A stretch of DNA of 64,000 nucleotides from Candidatus Zixiibacteriota bacterium. GTDB lineage: Bacteria > Zixibacteria > MSB-5A5 > WJJR01. Position 1 is the stretch's first letter. The number at the start of each line of letters is the position of its first letter. The DNA is taken from the NCBI GenBank assembly GCA_036397555.1, contig DASWIS010000008.1, forward strand, positions 1 to 64,000, read 5' to 3'. Positions 44,188 to 53,585 of the stretch are shown here, piece by piece. Position numbers and translations under genes: made by a program. The notes under the pieces were generated by a model, which ran no database searches, was not told the origin of the DNA, and saw only the letters and a program-made list of their open reading frames with translations.

Positions 44188-46731
44188 CTACGAATCGCCG
44201 GCAGTGCGTGCGGCGCCGACCATCTGACGGGCCCGCTGATCGTTGGGATTGTACTCGAGCCACTTAGCCGATGCGCGGCCCGCCTGGTACGTGTTGCCGT
44301 GCCGCACGAGGAGATTGACGTAGTCCTGGTAGAACACACCCTCGGTCGGGTTCATCCAAAAGGCGGTCCCCAACGCCTCTTCGGCTGCGTCGTCATTGCC
44401 GGCGGCATCTTCCATCTTGCCGAGGAAGTACCAATACAAACGCGTCGACGGCATTTCGGACACGAACGCGCGAACCGTATCCAGACCATCCTGAATGACC
44501 TCTTGCGCGCGTGTGCTGTCACCGACTGCGTTCCAGTGTGCCGACATGAGTTGGTGCGTGCGGTAATACGCCGGGAATGTGGCACGCGCCCGGCTCAGCC
44601 ATTGACCCCAGAGGGCCGTGTCGCCCTGTCGGCGATAGTGCTCGGCCACTCCGATCATCTTCTCCGGAAACGCGACGGCCAATCCGACCGCGTTGTCGTC
44701 CAAGCCGATCGTCGGATCGTTGTAACCGCGCATCAAAAAGACCGAATCCAGCAGCGCGGCGGTACCCTCATAGTCCTGTCCCGCCTGCTGCGTGTCGCGC
44801 ACGACTTGCTGCGCCTGTCCGATCATCCGCGTACGATCCTGGAGCGGCAACCGCGACTTGCCGCCAGGCCCGGATGAGAAATAGACCGGACGCTCCCAGT
44901 TGTTATTGATCAGGACGTGCTCAACGATTTGGTGATTGATGGGAACGTAGCTTCCGTCCTTGTCGCGGTAAGCGAAGAGGTAGTGGCGGCTCTTTCCGAC
45001 CGGATCATCGTACGGGTCGCGCGGCCGCTTCAGACCATCGAGTGCCGGATCGCTCACTGTCCACAGGATCTGATGATCGGTCAACGTGATGGGCAGGCCC
45101 CACTGATGCTTCATTTGATAGATGTACCAGTCCGTCTGCGCCAGCGAGAGGTTGACGACCGCGATGTCTTTGCGGACGCCATACACCTCCTGTATGCACC
45201 ACACCGGAAACGTGTCGTTGTCGCCGGAGGTAAACAAAATGGCGTTCGGCCCGCAGGATTGCAGCAGGTTCCACGCGTAATCGTAGGGTGTGTGGTTGCG
45301 CGAACGGTCCGACGATCGCCAGTTCTCCGCCATCGTGCGCACCGGCAACAGCGCCGCCACGATGGCGATCGCGGCCGCGACACGACGTCCCCCCGCCGAT
45401 GTCTCACCGATGCGTCCGGCCAGCGCCGCCAGCCCCAGCCCCATCATCATGCCGAAGATGATAAACCCCGGCGTGAAGAAGTAATCACGATTGCGCACCT
45501 CAAGGTAGGCATCGGGCATACGGGATGAGTAATGCGTGCCATCGGCAAAATTCATGTACAGGATCAGCCCGAGCGAGCCCAGCAGGAACAACACCGCGAT
45601 CAGCGTTCCCCAGGGCATCCGCCTTCGGATCAGCCACAGGGCGCCATAGAAACCGATCAGCATCACAGGGATCATCATCCACCCGTCGAATCCGTATTGC
45701 TGCCGGAAGTAGTGGTAAAACCCCATGTGGGGATGTTCGCCGATCTGGTTGATCCACTGGCCGCGCCGTGTCAGCATCCGTTCAAACATACTGGTCTGGC
45801 CGTATTGTTTGCGCTCCAGGAAACCCTTGAACGACTCCAGCGTTTCCGGATCGTTTTCGTCGATCCAGGGGTCGTGCGCAGAGCGAATCGGCAAGTACAG
45901 GTGGGTTGAATAGCCGATCCAACCGCTGACCATGATCGCGGCAATCAGTCCCCATCGCGCCACATTGCGGCGATTCATTGACATCGCCACGCTGATGACC
46001 AGCCACAATCCGGCGACGATGACGAACAGCGTGATACTGCCGGCGACGAGGAACAGGGCGAAACCGGTCAACCAGAACCGCCAATCCCGGCGGAGGTCGG
46101 GCTCCACGGAGACCAGAAACAGAAAGATGGCCGGCATCGCCAGAAACGCGGTCATGTGGAATCCGATCGAGAGCATGCCCACGTATGCGATGGCGACCAG
46201 ATAGCGGCCGCTGCGCGGCATCTGGCGACGGTCACTCCACCGCATCGCCAGCCACATGAGGATGAGGACACAAAGCATCGCCGGGCCGTAGGCCTCGGCC
46301 TCCACGGCGTTGTTCCAGTGGGTGTTCGAGAACGCCATGAACAGCGCGCCGGAGAATCCGCCGCACAAAGCGACAACGGCGCGCCAGGGTTCCAGCGGAC
46401 CATCGTTTAGCTGCAGACCCGCACGGATCATGCGGACCAGGACCAGAAAGCCCAGTCCGGCCGCCAGCGCACAAGAAACAACCGAGACGTAGTTGACGCG
46501 AAGTGCGATATCCGCGGCAAAGGGGAGGATCGAGGAGACCCGCCCGATCAGGACAAGGAGCGGCGTCCCCGGCGGGTGCGGGATGCCGAGGATATAGCTG
46601 CACGCGACGAACTCGCCGCAGTCCCAGTACGAAAAAGTGGCCGCGACCGTCATCGCGTAGACGACGAACGTCCACACCGTGACAACGACCGCCAGTACCC
46701 GCCGCAGAAGGTTATATGTCCGCTCCGTCAT
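44188..46731 (-). CDS. DUF2723 multi-spanning membrane protein with C-terminal TPR-like region
   Basis: ATG 46731; the TTG at 46734 precedes it. The 847-residue product begins with a membrane segment and then the DUF2723 signature (TFSYWDCGEFVACSYILGIPHPPGTPLLVLIGR), where the Asp/Glu pair resembles the first-loop catalytic acids of protein O-mannosyltransferases (GT-C fold). About 11-12 hydrophobic segments reach to about residue 450. A soluble region follows (NAILFTSGDNDTFPVWCIQE), and the last 200 residues are TPR-like helices (YPAYYRTHQLMSAHWNAVGD, LYWYFLGKMEDAAGNDDAAE). Common in FCB bacteria; believed to be a protein or lipid glycosyltransferase. With the GT2 gene it forms a likely exported-protein glycosylation pair, which could serve the Thr-rich repeat proteins earlier in the window. 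Confidence 0.85.
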   Translation of the reverse strand: MTERTYNLLRRVLAVVVTVWTFVVYAMTVAATFSYWDCGEFVACSYILGIPHPPGTPLLVLIGRVSSILPFAADIALRVNYVSVVSCALAAGLGFLVLVRMIRAGLQLNDGPLEPWRAVVALCGGFSGALFMAFSNTHWNNAVEAEAYGPAMLCVLILMWLAMRWSDRRQMPRSGRYLVAIAYVGMLSIGFHMTAFLAMPAIFLFLVSVEPDLRRDWRFWLTGFALFLVAGSITLFVIVAGLWLVISVAMSMNRRNVARWGLIAAIMVSGWIGYSTHLYLPIRSAHDPWIDENDPETLESFKGFLERKQYGQTSMFERMLTRRGQWINQIGEHPHMGFYHYFRQQYGFDGWMMIPVMLIGFYGALWLIRRRMPWGTLIAVLFLLGSLGLILYMNFADGTHYSSRMPDAYLEVRNRDYFFTPGFIIFGMMMGLGLAALAGRIGETSAGGRRVAAAIAIVAALLPVRTMAENWRSSDRSRNHTPYDYAWNLLQSCGPNAILFTSGDNDTFPVWCIQEVYGVRKDIAVVNLSLAQTDWYIYQMKHQWGLPITLTDHQILWTVSDPALDGLKRPRDPYDDPVGKSRHYLFAYRDKDGSYVPINHQIVEHVLINNNWERPVYFSSGPGGKSRLPLQDRTRMIGQAQQVVRDTQQAGQDYEGTAALLDSVFLMRGYNDPTIGLDDNAVGLAVAFPEKMIGVAEHYRRQGDTALWGQWLSRARATFPAYYRTHQLMSAHWNAVGDSTRAQEVIQDGLDTVRAFVSEMPSTRLYWYFLGKMEDAAGNDDAAEEALGTAFWMNPTEGVFYQDYVNLLVRHGNTYQAGRASAKWLEYNPNDQRARQMVGAARTAGDS

Positions 46732-46892
46732 CAACCCGGTTCCTGTTTCCGGCCTGTATCCCGCCCGTTAAGTCCCATGTGAGGACGCCGATAAGTCAAA
46801 GGTAGGGAAGGTAATTCGGCCGACCGGAGGCGGCAAAGCATTTCGCCGCCTGCGGGAAGTCCGAACCGACTCAAATCCCGGGGGAGGGTGCA

Positions 46893-47171
46893 ATGCTGGC
46901 TTGGTGCGGTATCCTGTTTTCACTCGGTGTGCTGGCCTTCATGGACAGCCTGTTTAACTATGGCGAGATCTTTCGTCAGGTCAATTCCGTGCTCTTCATG
47001 CTGGTCTCGCTCGGACTTCTGGTGCGGACCACCATCAAGACACGGCTCCGGACGATGGAACGTCAGGCAGCGCAGATTGCCGCACAGGAAGAGGAATTGG
47101 CGGCGTTGCGTGAGGGGCGTCCGCATGGTTCGCGTCGTCAGACCGTCGCGTCGGTCGGCGTCGGCGAGTAG
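46893..47171 (+). CDS. Small membrane protein with coiled-coil tail
   Basis: GGGGGAGGG just upstream of ATG 46893 supports this 92-residue gene. Two hydrophobic segments (MLAWCGILFSLGVLAFMDSL and VNSVLFMLVSLGLLV) are followed by a basic stretch and a short heptad-like helix (ERQAAQIAAQEEELAALREG). No family recognised. It stands alone between the DUF2723 gene and the TPR gene, both on the other strand. Confidence 0.75.
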   Translation: MLAWCGILFSLGVLAFMDSLFNYGEIFRQVNSVLFMLVSLGLLVRTTIKTRLRTMERQAAQIAAQEEELAALREGRPHGSRRQTVASVGVGE

Positions 47172-47219
47172 TCGCTCGTCGTCAGCCCGTCCGGGAATCA
47201 CGCGGTTCAGAAGCATTCT

Positions 47220-49121
47220 TTAGGGAACGCCCATTGTCTGGAGGCGGCGTCGCGCCTCCTCGACGACGGGTGAGTCTTTGTATTCCGACAGGATCAGTTG
47301 ATAGGCCGCCCGTGCCTCGCTGGCGTTTCCCAGCGAGTCGGCGTACAGGTTGCCGATCCGAACCCACGCGCGTGGCCGCAACGGACTGTCCGGGAACAAT
47401 TCAATCAGCCGTTCACACGCACCGACCGCCTCCAGGAACCGCGACGTGGCGCCGAACACAGACGCCTGCTCCAACAAGGCATCGTCTGCCAACTGATTCG
47501 CGGAATCGGCAGCCAACGTTTCAAAGAGCGCGATCGCGGAGTCCGGCCGCATACGACGGACCTCCAGCCGCGCCGCGGCGTATTGCTTCAGCGACCAGCC
47601 CATTGCGTCGTTGCCCTCGCGCAGGATCATCGAGAGCCCCAGCGCATCGTTGACATACAGCCCGCGCGGGAACGATTTGACCAACTCCGTCAGTTTCGTC
47701 GTGCTCTCGTCGATATTTCCGGAGAGGAAGAGCAACTCGGCTCTCTTATAGGCGATCTCCTCGGCGATGTTCGTCGGCGGTGACTGCGCCGCCTGTGAAT
47801 AGGCGCTGTCAGCGTCGGTGAGTTCACCGCGCATCACCGCCAAATCGCCCAGTCTCATCCATGCCAGGCACTGATCGCCGGCGCGGCCAGGCGTCGCCTC
47901 CAGCATGCGGAAGTAGTAGGTCTCAGAGGAGTCGAGCGCGCCCATGTGCAACCGGAAGATTTCACCGATCTCGTAGTAAACGCGTCCGCGCTCGCGCGGA
48001 AGCTGAATCTGCCCCGCCAGTGTTCGCAACAGGTCGATGGCGATGTTCGGACGTCCGATTTTCAACTCCGAGTTTGCCAGCGTCATGCTCACGCGCGTGC
48101 GCTCGCGGTGTTCGGGATAGTCGGCGAGAAACAGCGTCGCTTCGCGGCGCGCGGCGACGTAGTTTTTGACTTCCAGTGCCCGTTCGATGCCGAAGATGCG
48201 GTGCATGCCCGGTTCAGCCGAGAGGAGATCGGCCCGTCGGTATTCGGCGAACGCCGAATCGACGCGTCCCGACTCAAACAGCAAATCGCCGTACAGACGG
48301 CGCGCGTACTCATTGTCGGGCGCACCGCGCACGATGCGCTCCAACGATGCGGTGATCTCACCGGCGGCCTCCGGCATTTTGATCAAATTCGTCAGTTGTT
48401 TTTGAACAATGCGGCTGGCGCCCGGCTGTGCCTCGAGCCAGCGGAAGTATTCGTCGACGGCCGCCGCATACTCACGGCGCGCTTCCAGAAGGCGCGAGAG
48501 ATCCTCGGCGAAGATGAGCGAGTCGCCCAGATCGATCCGGCTCTGACGGTAGACCGCCATCGCCTGGATGTAGTCACCGCTGCGCGCGTAACAGCGCGCG
48601 GCTGCCGCGCGTCGCTCCGGATCCTCGCGATCGGCCGCGATCATCCGATCGATGACATGACGCGCTGAATCTTCCGTTCCGCCCGCGAAGAAGGCATCGG
48701 CCATCTCCGAAAGCAGGATCACATCACCGGGACTGTCATCGAGTTGGCGCCGCAGGACGGACTGAAGTCCGGCATAGTTCTTCAGGCCGCGATAGGCACG
48801 CTTGAGCGATCCGGCGACCGCCTCATCGGTAGGGTCGGCCAGCCATAACGGTTCCAACACGTCGACCGCCTGCTCGAACTGCCCGCTCTGGATGAGCATC
48901 TCCCCCTGGACATGCCCCGGAGAAGAGCTTTCACCGCGTCTGCTTTCCCGTTCCAGGAGGCGCCGGATATTGATCCCGTTTTCGCCGGGGGTAATACGGA
49001 TCGTGTCGACAATGACCGGCCGTTCCTCCTGTGCGGGCGATACCTCAGCGGACACCACGCAGATGGCCGCCGTCAACAACAAGGCGGCTCTGCAGATGAT
49101 GGGGTTCGATGTTCCGGGCAT
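47220..49121 (-). CDS. Exported TPR-repeat protein
   Basis: ATG 49121 (TTG 49127 is the alternative). The 633-residue product has a signal peptide (hydrophobic AALLLTAAICVVSAEVSPA, cleaved near residue 33), a short linker with EERPVIVDTIRITPGENG, then about a dozen tetratricopeptide units, e.g. GEMLIQSGQFEQAVDVLEPL, ARCYARSGDYIQAMAVYRQS and AWVRIGNLYADSLGNASEAR. A periplasmic or outer-membrane-associated scaffold resembling BamD/YbgF-type helical repeat proteins, but the specific role is not known. It ends 49 bases from the small membrane gene and starts back to back with the OmpH gene. Confidence 0.85.
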   Translation of the reverse strand: MPGTSNPIICRAALLLTAAICVVSAEVSPAQEERPVIVDTIRITPGENGINIRRLLERESRRGESSSPGHVQGEMLIQSGQFEQAVDVLEPLWLADPTDEAVAGSLKRAYRGLKNYAGLQSVLRRQLDDSPGDVILLSEMADAFFAGGTEDSARHVIDRMIAADREDPERRAAAARCYARSGDYIQAMAVYRQSRIDLGDSLIFAEDLSRLLEARREYAAAVDEYFRWLEAQPGASRIVQKQLTNLIKMPEAAGEITASLERIVRGAPDNEYARRLYGDLLFESGRVDSAFAEYRRADLLSAEPGMHRIFGIERALEVKNYVAARREATLFLADYPEHRERTRVSMTLANSELKIGRPNIAIDLLRTLAGQIQLPRERGRVYYEIGEIFRLHMGALDSSETYYFRMLEATPGRAGDQCLAWMRLGDLAVMRGELTDADSAYSQAAQSPPTNIAEEIAYKRAELLFLSGNIDESTTKLTELVKSFPRGLYVNDALGLSMILREGNDAMGWSLKQYAAARLEVRRMRPDSAIALFETLAADSANQLADDALLEQASVFGATSRFLEAVGACERLIELFPDSPLRPRAWVRIGNLYADSLGNASEARAAYQLILSEYKDSPVVEEARRRLQTMGVP

Positions 49122-49319
49122 GGGCAATGGCAGTCTGTCAGGGGGTTATATACGAAAAACGGGCCCCTCGTTCCGATAGTTTCCGTGGTCCTACGGCTGG
49201 TTTGGAGCCGTGCATTGCATATGGATTGTATCGGACGGCCGAGCGATCTTTTGGTGTCTCAACGGGTACCAAGGTCAATATCGATTAGACGGACCCACCA
49301 GACCCACGGAGGAGACCAG

Positions 49320-49856
49320 ATGATATCAACGACGCGATTCCTCACACTCCTGGCCGCTGCGGCGCTGATTGCGGTGGCCCTGCCTTCCTTGAGCACGGCA
49401 CAGGTGAAGATCGCCACCGTCGACGTACAGAAAATTCGTGACGGTGCGCCCCGTTTTAAGCAGGCGCTTGCGGAAATCGATGACATGGTGGCCGATTTTG
49501 AGGCGCAGCGCGACCAGAAGCGCAACGGGATGGACGGACTGGCGCAAAGCATGCAGGAAGCCACCGACCGTAACCAGGCATCCACAGTGGAGCGTCTGCG
49601 CCGGGAGATGACCGCCCAGTCACAGGACTACCAGGCATTCATGGATGAGACCTTCGGTACCGACGGTATCATTGAAAGCAAGTCCTCCGAGCTGTTGGCG
49701 CCGTTGTACGACGATCTGGCCGAGGCCGCCAAGACGGTCGCCAAGACTCAGGGACTGGATCTGATTCTCGATTTGGAGCAAGTCAATCCGTTGTACTCAA
49801 ACAACGCGCTCGATGTGACCCAGTCGGTTTTGGATGAGTTTCTCAAATTTCGATAG
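49320..49856 (+). CDS. OmpH/Skp-family periplasmic chaperone
   Basis: ATG 49320 with GGAGGAGA just upstream; a longer open frame to 48912 overlaps the TPR gene and has no support. The 178-residue product has a signal peptide ending LSTA-QV (about 27) and then the Skp pattern: KIATVDVQKIRDGAPRFKQA, a central coiled coil (DDMVADFEAQRDQKRNGMDG to MDETFGTDG) and IIESKSSELLAPLYDDLAEA, AKTQGLDLILDLE. Skp-type proteins hold outer-membrane proteins on their way to the Bam complex; it may work with the HtrA protease and signal peptidase encoded nearby. Confidence 0.9.
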   Translation: MISTTRFLTLLAAAALIAVALPSLSTAQVKIATVDVQKIRDGAPRFKQALAEIDDMVADFEAQRDQKRNGMDGLAQSMQEATDRNQASTVERLRREMTAQSQDYQAFMDETFGTDGIIESKSSELLAPLYDDLAEAAKTVAKTQGLDLILDLEQVNPLYSNNALDVTQSVLDEFLKFR

Positions 49857-49902
49857 TCCGAACGCCGCGGATTCGACCACATGATTGTGCTATATTGACC
49901 GT

Positions 49903-51240
49903 ATGGCCATCACCCAGTCTCAGCCGGCCGCCCGCACCGGGCTGGAACTCAAGCTCGCGGAGCGCACCGCGCGGGTGACGATTGTGGGCCTGGGGTATGT
50001 CGGCCTGCCCCTGGCAGTCGAGGTTGCCAAATCGGGGCTGACGGTCACCGGACTGGAGGTTTCCGCCGAAAAGGTCGCACATGTGTCGTCGGGGAAATCA
50101 GATATCGACGACATCAACGATTCGGTGTTGGCGCCGTTGGTCCAGTCCAAAAAGCTTTCGGCGACGCTGGACGCGTCGATCCTCAAGGATGCCGACTGCG
50201 TTGTGATCTGTGTGCCGACCCCGTTGTCGAAGACCAAGGACCCGGATGTCACCTACATCGTCAACGCGGTCGATGCGCTGGTGCCGCACTTACACATGGA
50301 CATGCTGGTCGTGCTCGAATCGACGACTTACCCCGGCACGACCGAGGAACTGATCCGACCCAAGCTTGAAGCATCGGGACTGACGGTGGGCAAGGATTTC
50401 TACCTGGCGTTTTCGCCGGAACGGGTCGATCCGGGGAATGTGCGCTTCGGCATCCACAACACGCCGCGCATCGTCGGCGGGACCACGCCTGCCTGCACAC
50501 GGGTCGCCCGCGCGTTTTATGAAATCTTCCTCGAGACCGTAGTCTCGGTTTCCTCGACACAGGCCGCTGAGACCGTCAAGCTGTTGGAAAACACATTCCG
50601 TTCGGTCAACATCGGCCTGGTCAACGAGGTCGCGCTGATGTGCGATCGGCTCGGACTGGATGTCTGGGAAATCATTGAAGCCGCCGACTCAAAGCCGTTC
50701 GGCTTTATGAAGTTTTATCCCGGCCCCGGCTTGGGCGGGCACTGCATTCCGATCGACCCGCACTACTGGTCGTGGAAGCTGCGTTCGCTGAACTACTATG
50801 CGCGATTCATCGAGTTGGCGGGGGACATCAATGCGCACATGCCCGAATATATCGTCGAACGCGTCGCGCGCGTGCTCAACGAAGACGCCAAATCGCTGCG
50901 CGGCGCGACCATGCTCGTGCTGGGCGTTGCCTACAAGCGCGACATCTCCGACGTGCGCGAGTCGCCGTCGCTGGATGTCATTCACCTCCTGCGGCAGCGC
51001 GGCGCCGCTGTCTCGTATGTCGATCCGTATATCCCCGATGTCACGCTCGAAGACGGCACCGAAATGCGCGCAGTCGCGCTGACCGATGCCGCGCTGAAGG
51101 CCGCCGACTGTGTCGTCATCCTCACCGACCACACCGATTTCGACTACACACACATCTGCGCCACCGCACAGATGGTCTTCGACTCCCGCAATGCCACCCG
51201 CGATGTCCCCCCCGGGACCGGGCGGGTGTGGAAGTTGTGA
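49903..51240 (+). CDS. Nucleotide-sugar dehydrogenase (UDP-N-acetylhexosamine 6-dehydrogenase type)
   Basis: ATG 49903 (an in-frame GTG at 49885 lies just before it). The 445-residue product has TIVGLGYVGLPLAVEVAKSG (residues 26-45), PTPLSKTKDPDVTYI, ESTTYPGTTEEL, SPERVDPGN and the active-site GPGLGGHCIPIDPHYWSWK with catalytic Cys near 275, then AYKRDISDVRESPSLDVI. The H-C-I-P-I-D-P-H-Y pattern is that of WbpA/TviB/WecC, which oxidise UDP-GlcNAc, UDP-GalNAc or UDP-ManNAc, and not that of UDP-glucose dehydrogenase (compare the enzyme at 30927). Likely supplies acetamido-uronic acid for a surface polysaccharide, though no other sugar gene adjoins it. Confidence 0.9.
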   Translation: MAITQSQPAARTGLELKLAERTARVTIVGLGYVGLPLAVEVAKSGLTVTGLEVSAEKVAHVSSGKSDIDDINDSVLAPLVQSKKLSATLDASILKDADCVVICVPTPLSKTKDPDVTYIVNAVDALVPHLHMDMLVVLESTTYPGTTEELIRPKLEASGLTVGKDFYLAFSPERVDPGNVRFGIHNTPRIVGGTTPACTRVARAFYEIFLETVVSVSSTQAAETVKLLENTFRSVNIGLVNEVALMCDRLGLDVWEIIEAADSKPFGFMKFYPGPGLGGHCIPIDPHYWSWKLRSLNYYARFIELAGDINAHMPEYIVERVARVLNEDAKSLRGATMLVLGVAYKRDISDVRESPSLDVIHLLRQRGAAVSYVDPYIPDVTLEDGTEMRAVALTDAALKAADCVVILTDHTDFDYTHICATAQMVFDSRNATRDVPPGTGRVWKL

Positions 51241-51283
51241 TTGGTCCCACCGTGCGTGACCATCAATCGCACGTGTTGTGTGG

Positions 51284-51476
51284 CCCGGACCTTGGGGCAT
51301 GTTGAAAAGCCCTCACGTGACATTGGCACGTTTTTCGTGAACATTATCAACCGATCGTCATTCCGAGCGAAGCGAGGAATCTCCAACGAGTTGTCGGCAG
51401 CCACGCGCATCGAGACCCCTCGCTTCGCTCGGGGTGACATTGAAGTCGGTTTTTCCAACAGTTTCCTTGGTCCGGG
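51284..51476. mobile_element. 193-bp MITE-like element, copy 2, inverted relative to copy 1
   Basis: Ends CCCGGACCTTGGGG-CATGTTGAAAA and TTTTCCAACAGTTTCCTTGG-TCCGGG are decayed versions of the perfect ends of copy 1 (29966-30159). The core at 51358-51438 carries ATTCCGAGCGAAGCGAGGAAT, then CGCGCATCGAGACCCC and CGCTTCGCTCGGGG, which is the reverse complement of the copy 1 core with few changes. Its length differs from copy 1 by one base. It lies in the gap between the sugar dehydrogenase and hydrolase genes. Confidence 0.72.
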
Positions 51477-51503
51477 TCTCTCAGTACGTGACAAGAGATT
51501 ACA

Positions 51504-52604
51504 ATGAAGTTGTTCCGCAGAATCATCAAACTAATGCTCCTGGCCATCGCCGCCCTCGTTGTCCTGGTGATTCTGATCGGCGCGACGCTCGGATACATGT
51601 TCTCCGCACCGGGATACACAGGGGAGGAGTCGGATCACTTCGATGGCGAACGGTTCGTCAATCGCGACACGGTGACGACTGAGCCGGGATTACGCGCCAT
51701 TCTGAAATTCACTTTTCAGGAAAAGCGCGCACCCTGGCCCGACTGGATCGACAACACTGACCACCCACCGCCGCCCGCACGTGTCGGCAACGGCGATCTG
51801 CGCGTGACATTCATCAATCACGCCACGACGCTCATCCAAATGGACGGGCTGAACATCCTGACCGATCCGATCTGGTCGGAGCGGTGCAGCCCGGTGTTCT
51901 GGGCCGGACCCCGGCGCCATCGCGCCCCCGGTGTGACCTTGGAGAATCTGCCGCCCTTGGATGCGATTCTGATCAGCCACAATCACTACGACCACTGCGA
52001 CATCCCGACGCTCAGGCGGCTTTCGGCCGCACATCCGCATGCGCGCGTCATCGTGGGACTGGGAGTCAAGGCGATGCTGGCTCACAACGTAATCGCCAAT
52101 ATTCAGGAGATCGACTGGGAAGACTCGTTGTCGCTGTCCGATGTCGTAGCCCTTCGTGGTGTCACGGCGAAGCACTTTTCGGGGCGCGGGTTTTTCGATC
52201 GCAACAAGACGTTGTGGCTCGGATATGTGATTTCAAGTCCGGCTGGGAATGTCTATTTCGCGGGCGACACGGGATACGGAGCGCACTTTCGGCAGATCGG
52301 CGAGAAATACGGGCCCATCCGGCTTGCGCTCTTGCCGATCGGCGCTTACCTGCCGAGTTGGTTTATGCGACCGGTCCACATCTCTCCATCCGAAGCCGTC
52401 GATGCGCATCGTGACTTGGGTGCACAGACGAGCATCGCGGTTCATTTCGGGACATTTCGTCTCGGTGCCGATGGCGAGACACAGCCCGCCGACGATCTGC
52501 GTCGAGCGTTGTCGGCACATCGCGACGTACGATTCTGGGTGTTGGATCAGGGGGAGGGACGGGATGTGCCGGCAGTCTCGTTAAGGAATGGCATTACGAG
52601 ATAG
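51504..52604 (+). CDS. Membrane-anchored metallo-beta-lactamase-fold hydrolase (NAPE-PLD/UlaG type)
   Basis: ATG 51504. The 366-residue product begins with a basic stretch and a membrane segment (IKLMLLAIAALVVLVILIGA), so it is anchored with the enzyme outside. The MBL motif is H-x-H-x-D-H at 159-164 (ILISHNHYDHCDIPTLRRL), preceded by TFINHATTLIQMDGLNILTDPIWSERCSP and followed by LPIGAYLPSW and IAVHFGTFRL; these elements are typical of N-acyl-phosphatidylethanolamine phospholipase D and related lactonase-like enzymes. Probably acts on a lipid or phosphodiester. Single-gene unit. Confidence 0.9.
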   Translation: MKLFRRIIKLMLLAIAALVVLVILIGATLGYMFSAPGYTGEESDHFDGERFVNRDTVTTEPGLRAILKFTFQEKRAPWPDWIDNTDHPPPPARVGNGDLRVTFINHATTLIQMDGLNILTDPIWSERCSPVFWAGPRRHRAPGVTLENLPPLDAILISHNHYDHCDIPTLRRLSAAHPHARVIVGLGVKAMLAHNVIANIQEIDWEDSLSLSDVVALRGVTAKHFSGRGFFDRNKTLWLGYVISSPAGNVYFAGDTGYGAHFRQIGEKYGPIRLALLPIGAYLPSWFMRPVHISPSEAVDAHRDLGAQTSIAVHFGTFRLGADGETQPADDLRRALSAHRDVRFWVLDQGEGRDVPAVSLRNGITR

Positions 52605-52621
52605 GAGATTCCTCACCACTC

Positions 52622-52640
52622 CCCCGCACTGCGTGCGGGG
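52622..52640. terminator. Hairpin between convergent genes, possible bidirectional terminator
   Basis: CCCCGCAC-TGC-GTGCGGGG, a perfect eight-pair stem midway between the hydrolase stop (52604) and the convergent lepB stop (52686). There is no T-run. The flanks GGAGATTCCTC (about 52603-52613) and CGGAATGACATT (about 52649-52660) match blocks in the MITE core, so this may be a decayed element. Confidence 0.4.
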
Positions 52641-52685
52641 TCGGGATTCGGAATGACATTACTCTTACACTTGATGAGCGAACAA

Positions 52686-53351
52686 CTATAGTCCGGTGCC
52701 GATGCGGTCGGAGCGCAGCCGCTTGGTGAAGTTGATGATGTTATAGCCCGGTATGGTCAACAGCGGCAGAATGTACGGGCTTTCCCACTTCGGTGCTGCG
52801 GGGTCGGGCGCCCACGACCAATAGATGAACATCGCCTTGCCGTGCAACCACTTCTTGTCGAGGAATCCCCAGTCGCGTGAATCGCGCGAGTTGTCGCGGT
52901 TGTCACCCATCACGAACAAGTGCCCTGGTGGAACTACGGTCGGCCCGAAATTGTCCCGATTGGATAGATATCCGGGGATGGATTTTGGGTCCTCGAAGGT
53001 GACCTGTTTGGGAACATTCTCGGGCTCATCGTCGACGTAGACGACCTTGTTGCGGATTTCAACTTTCTGGCCCTCGACTGCGACACACCGTTTGACGAAG
53101 TCCTTCGACGGATTCAACGGATACTTAAAGACGATCACATCCCCCGGCTCCGGATCGCCGAAGTGGTAGGCCAGCTTGCTGACCAGCACGTAATCGCCGG
53201 GGATGAGCGTCCCCTGCATCGAGTCGGTGGGTATACGGTAGGCCTGCACGACAAATGCGCGCAGCACGACCGCGATGATGAGCGCCACCAGGACTGCTTC
53301 GAAATAGTCCCGGAGCGCCCCTTTGTCCTTGCCCCGTCTTGAGTTGCCCAT
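52686..53351 (-). CDS. lepB: Signal peptidase I
   Basis: Cleaves signal peptides of exported proteins at the outer face of the inner membrane. The 221-residue product has one N-terminal membrane segment (YFEAVLVALIIAVVLRAFVV), the catalytic Ser44 in RIPTDSMQGTLIPGDYVLV, Lys87 in DFVKRCVAVEGQKVEIR and the box LFVMGDNRDNSRDSRDWGF. Start set at ATG 53351; an in-frame ATG at 53426 would add 25 residues of low-complexity sequence before it. Only one membrane segment precedes the Ser, as in Gram-positive and many FCB enzymes. Confidence 0.94.
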   Translation of the reverse strand: MGNSRRGKDKGALRDYFEAVLVALIIAVVLRAFVVQAYRIPTDSMQGTLIPGDYVLVSKLAYHFGDPEPGDVIVFKYPLNPSKDFVKRCVAVEGQKVEIRNKVVYVDDEPENVPKQVTFEDPKSIPGYLSNRDNFGPTVVPPGHLFVMGDNRDNSRDSRDWGFLDKKWLHGKAMFIYWSWAPDPAAPKWESPYILPLLTIPGYNIINFTKRLRSDRIGTGL

Positions 53352-53585
53352 AGTCCCCCGGAACGGGGGCGGATACGACCCGTCCCGCGCCCTGTACTCT
53401 ATAATCGGACAGATTGGCTCGCGCATTTAGCTGGTCATTGCGCCCTGATCGGGCTTGGCGGACGCTGCCATCAGCAATGCCGGGCCGGGCGGCAAACAGC
53501 GGTTGCGAACAGACGGGCCGTTTGACTGTTTAAATCACTTGGGGAGCCACCGTCAGTTAGATAGCCTAAAGTTCAGGGGGAGTTG

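Noticed and set aside
48912-49319. N-terminal extension of the OmpH-like gene
   Set aside because: The signal peptide and ribosome site lie at 49320; the upstream part is the reverse of the TPR gene.
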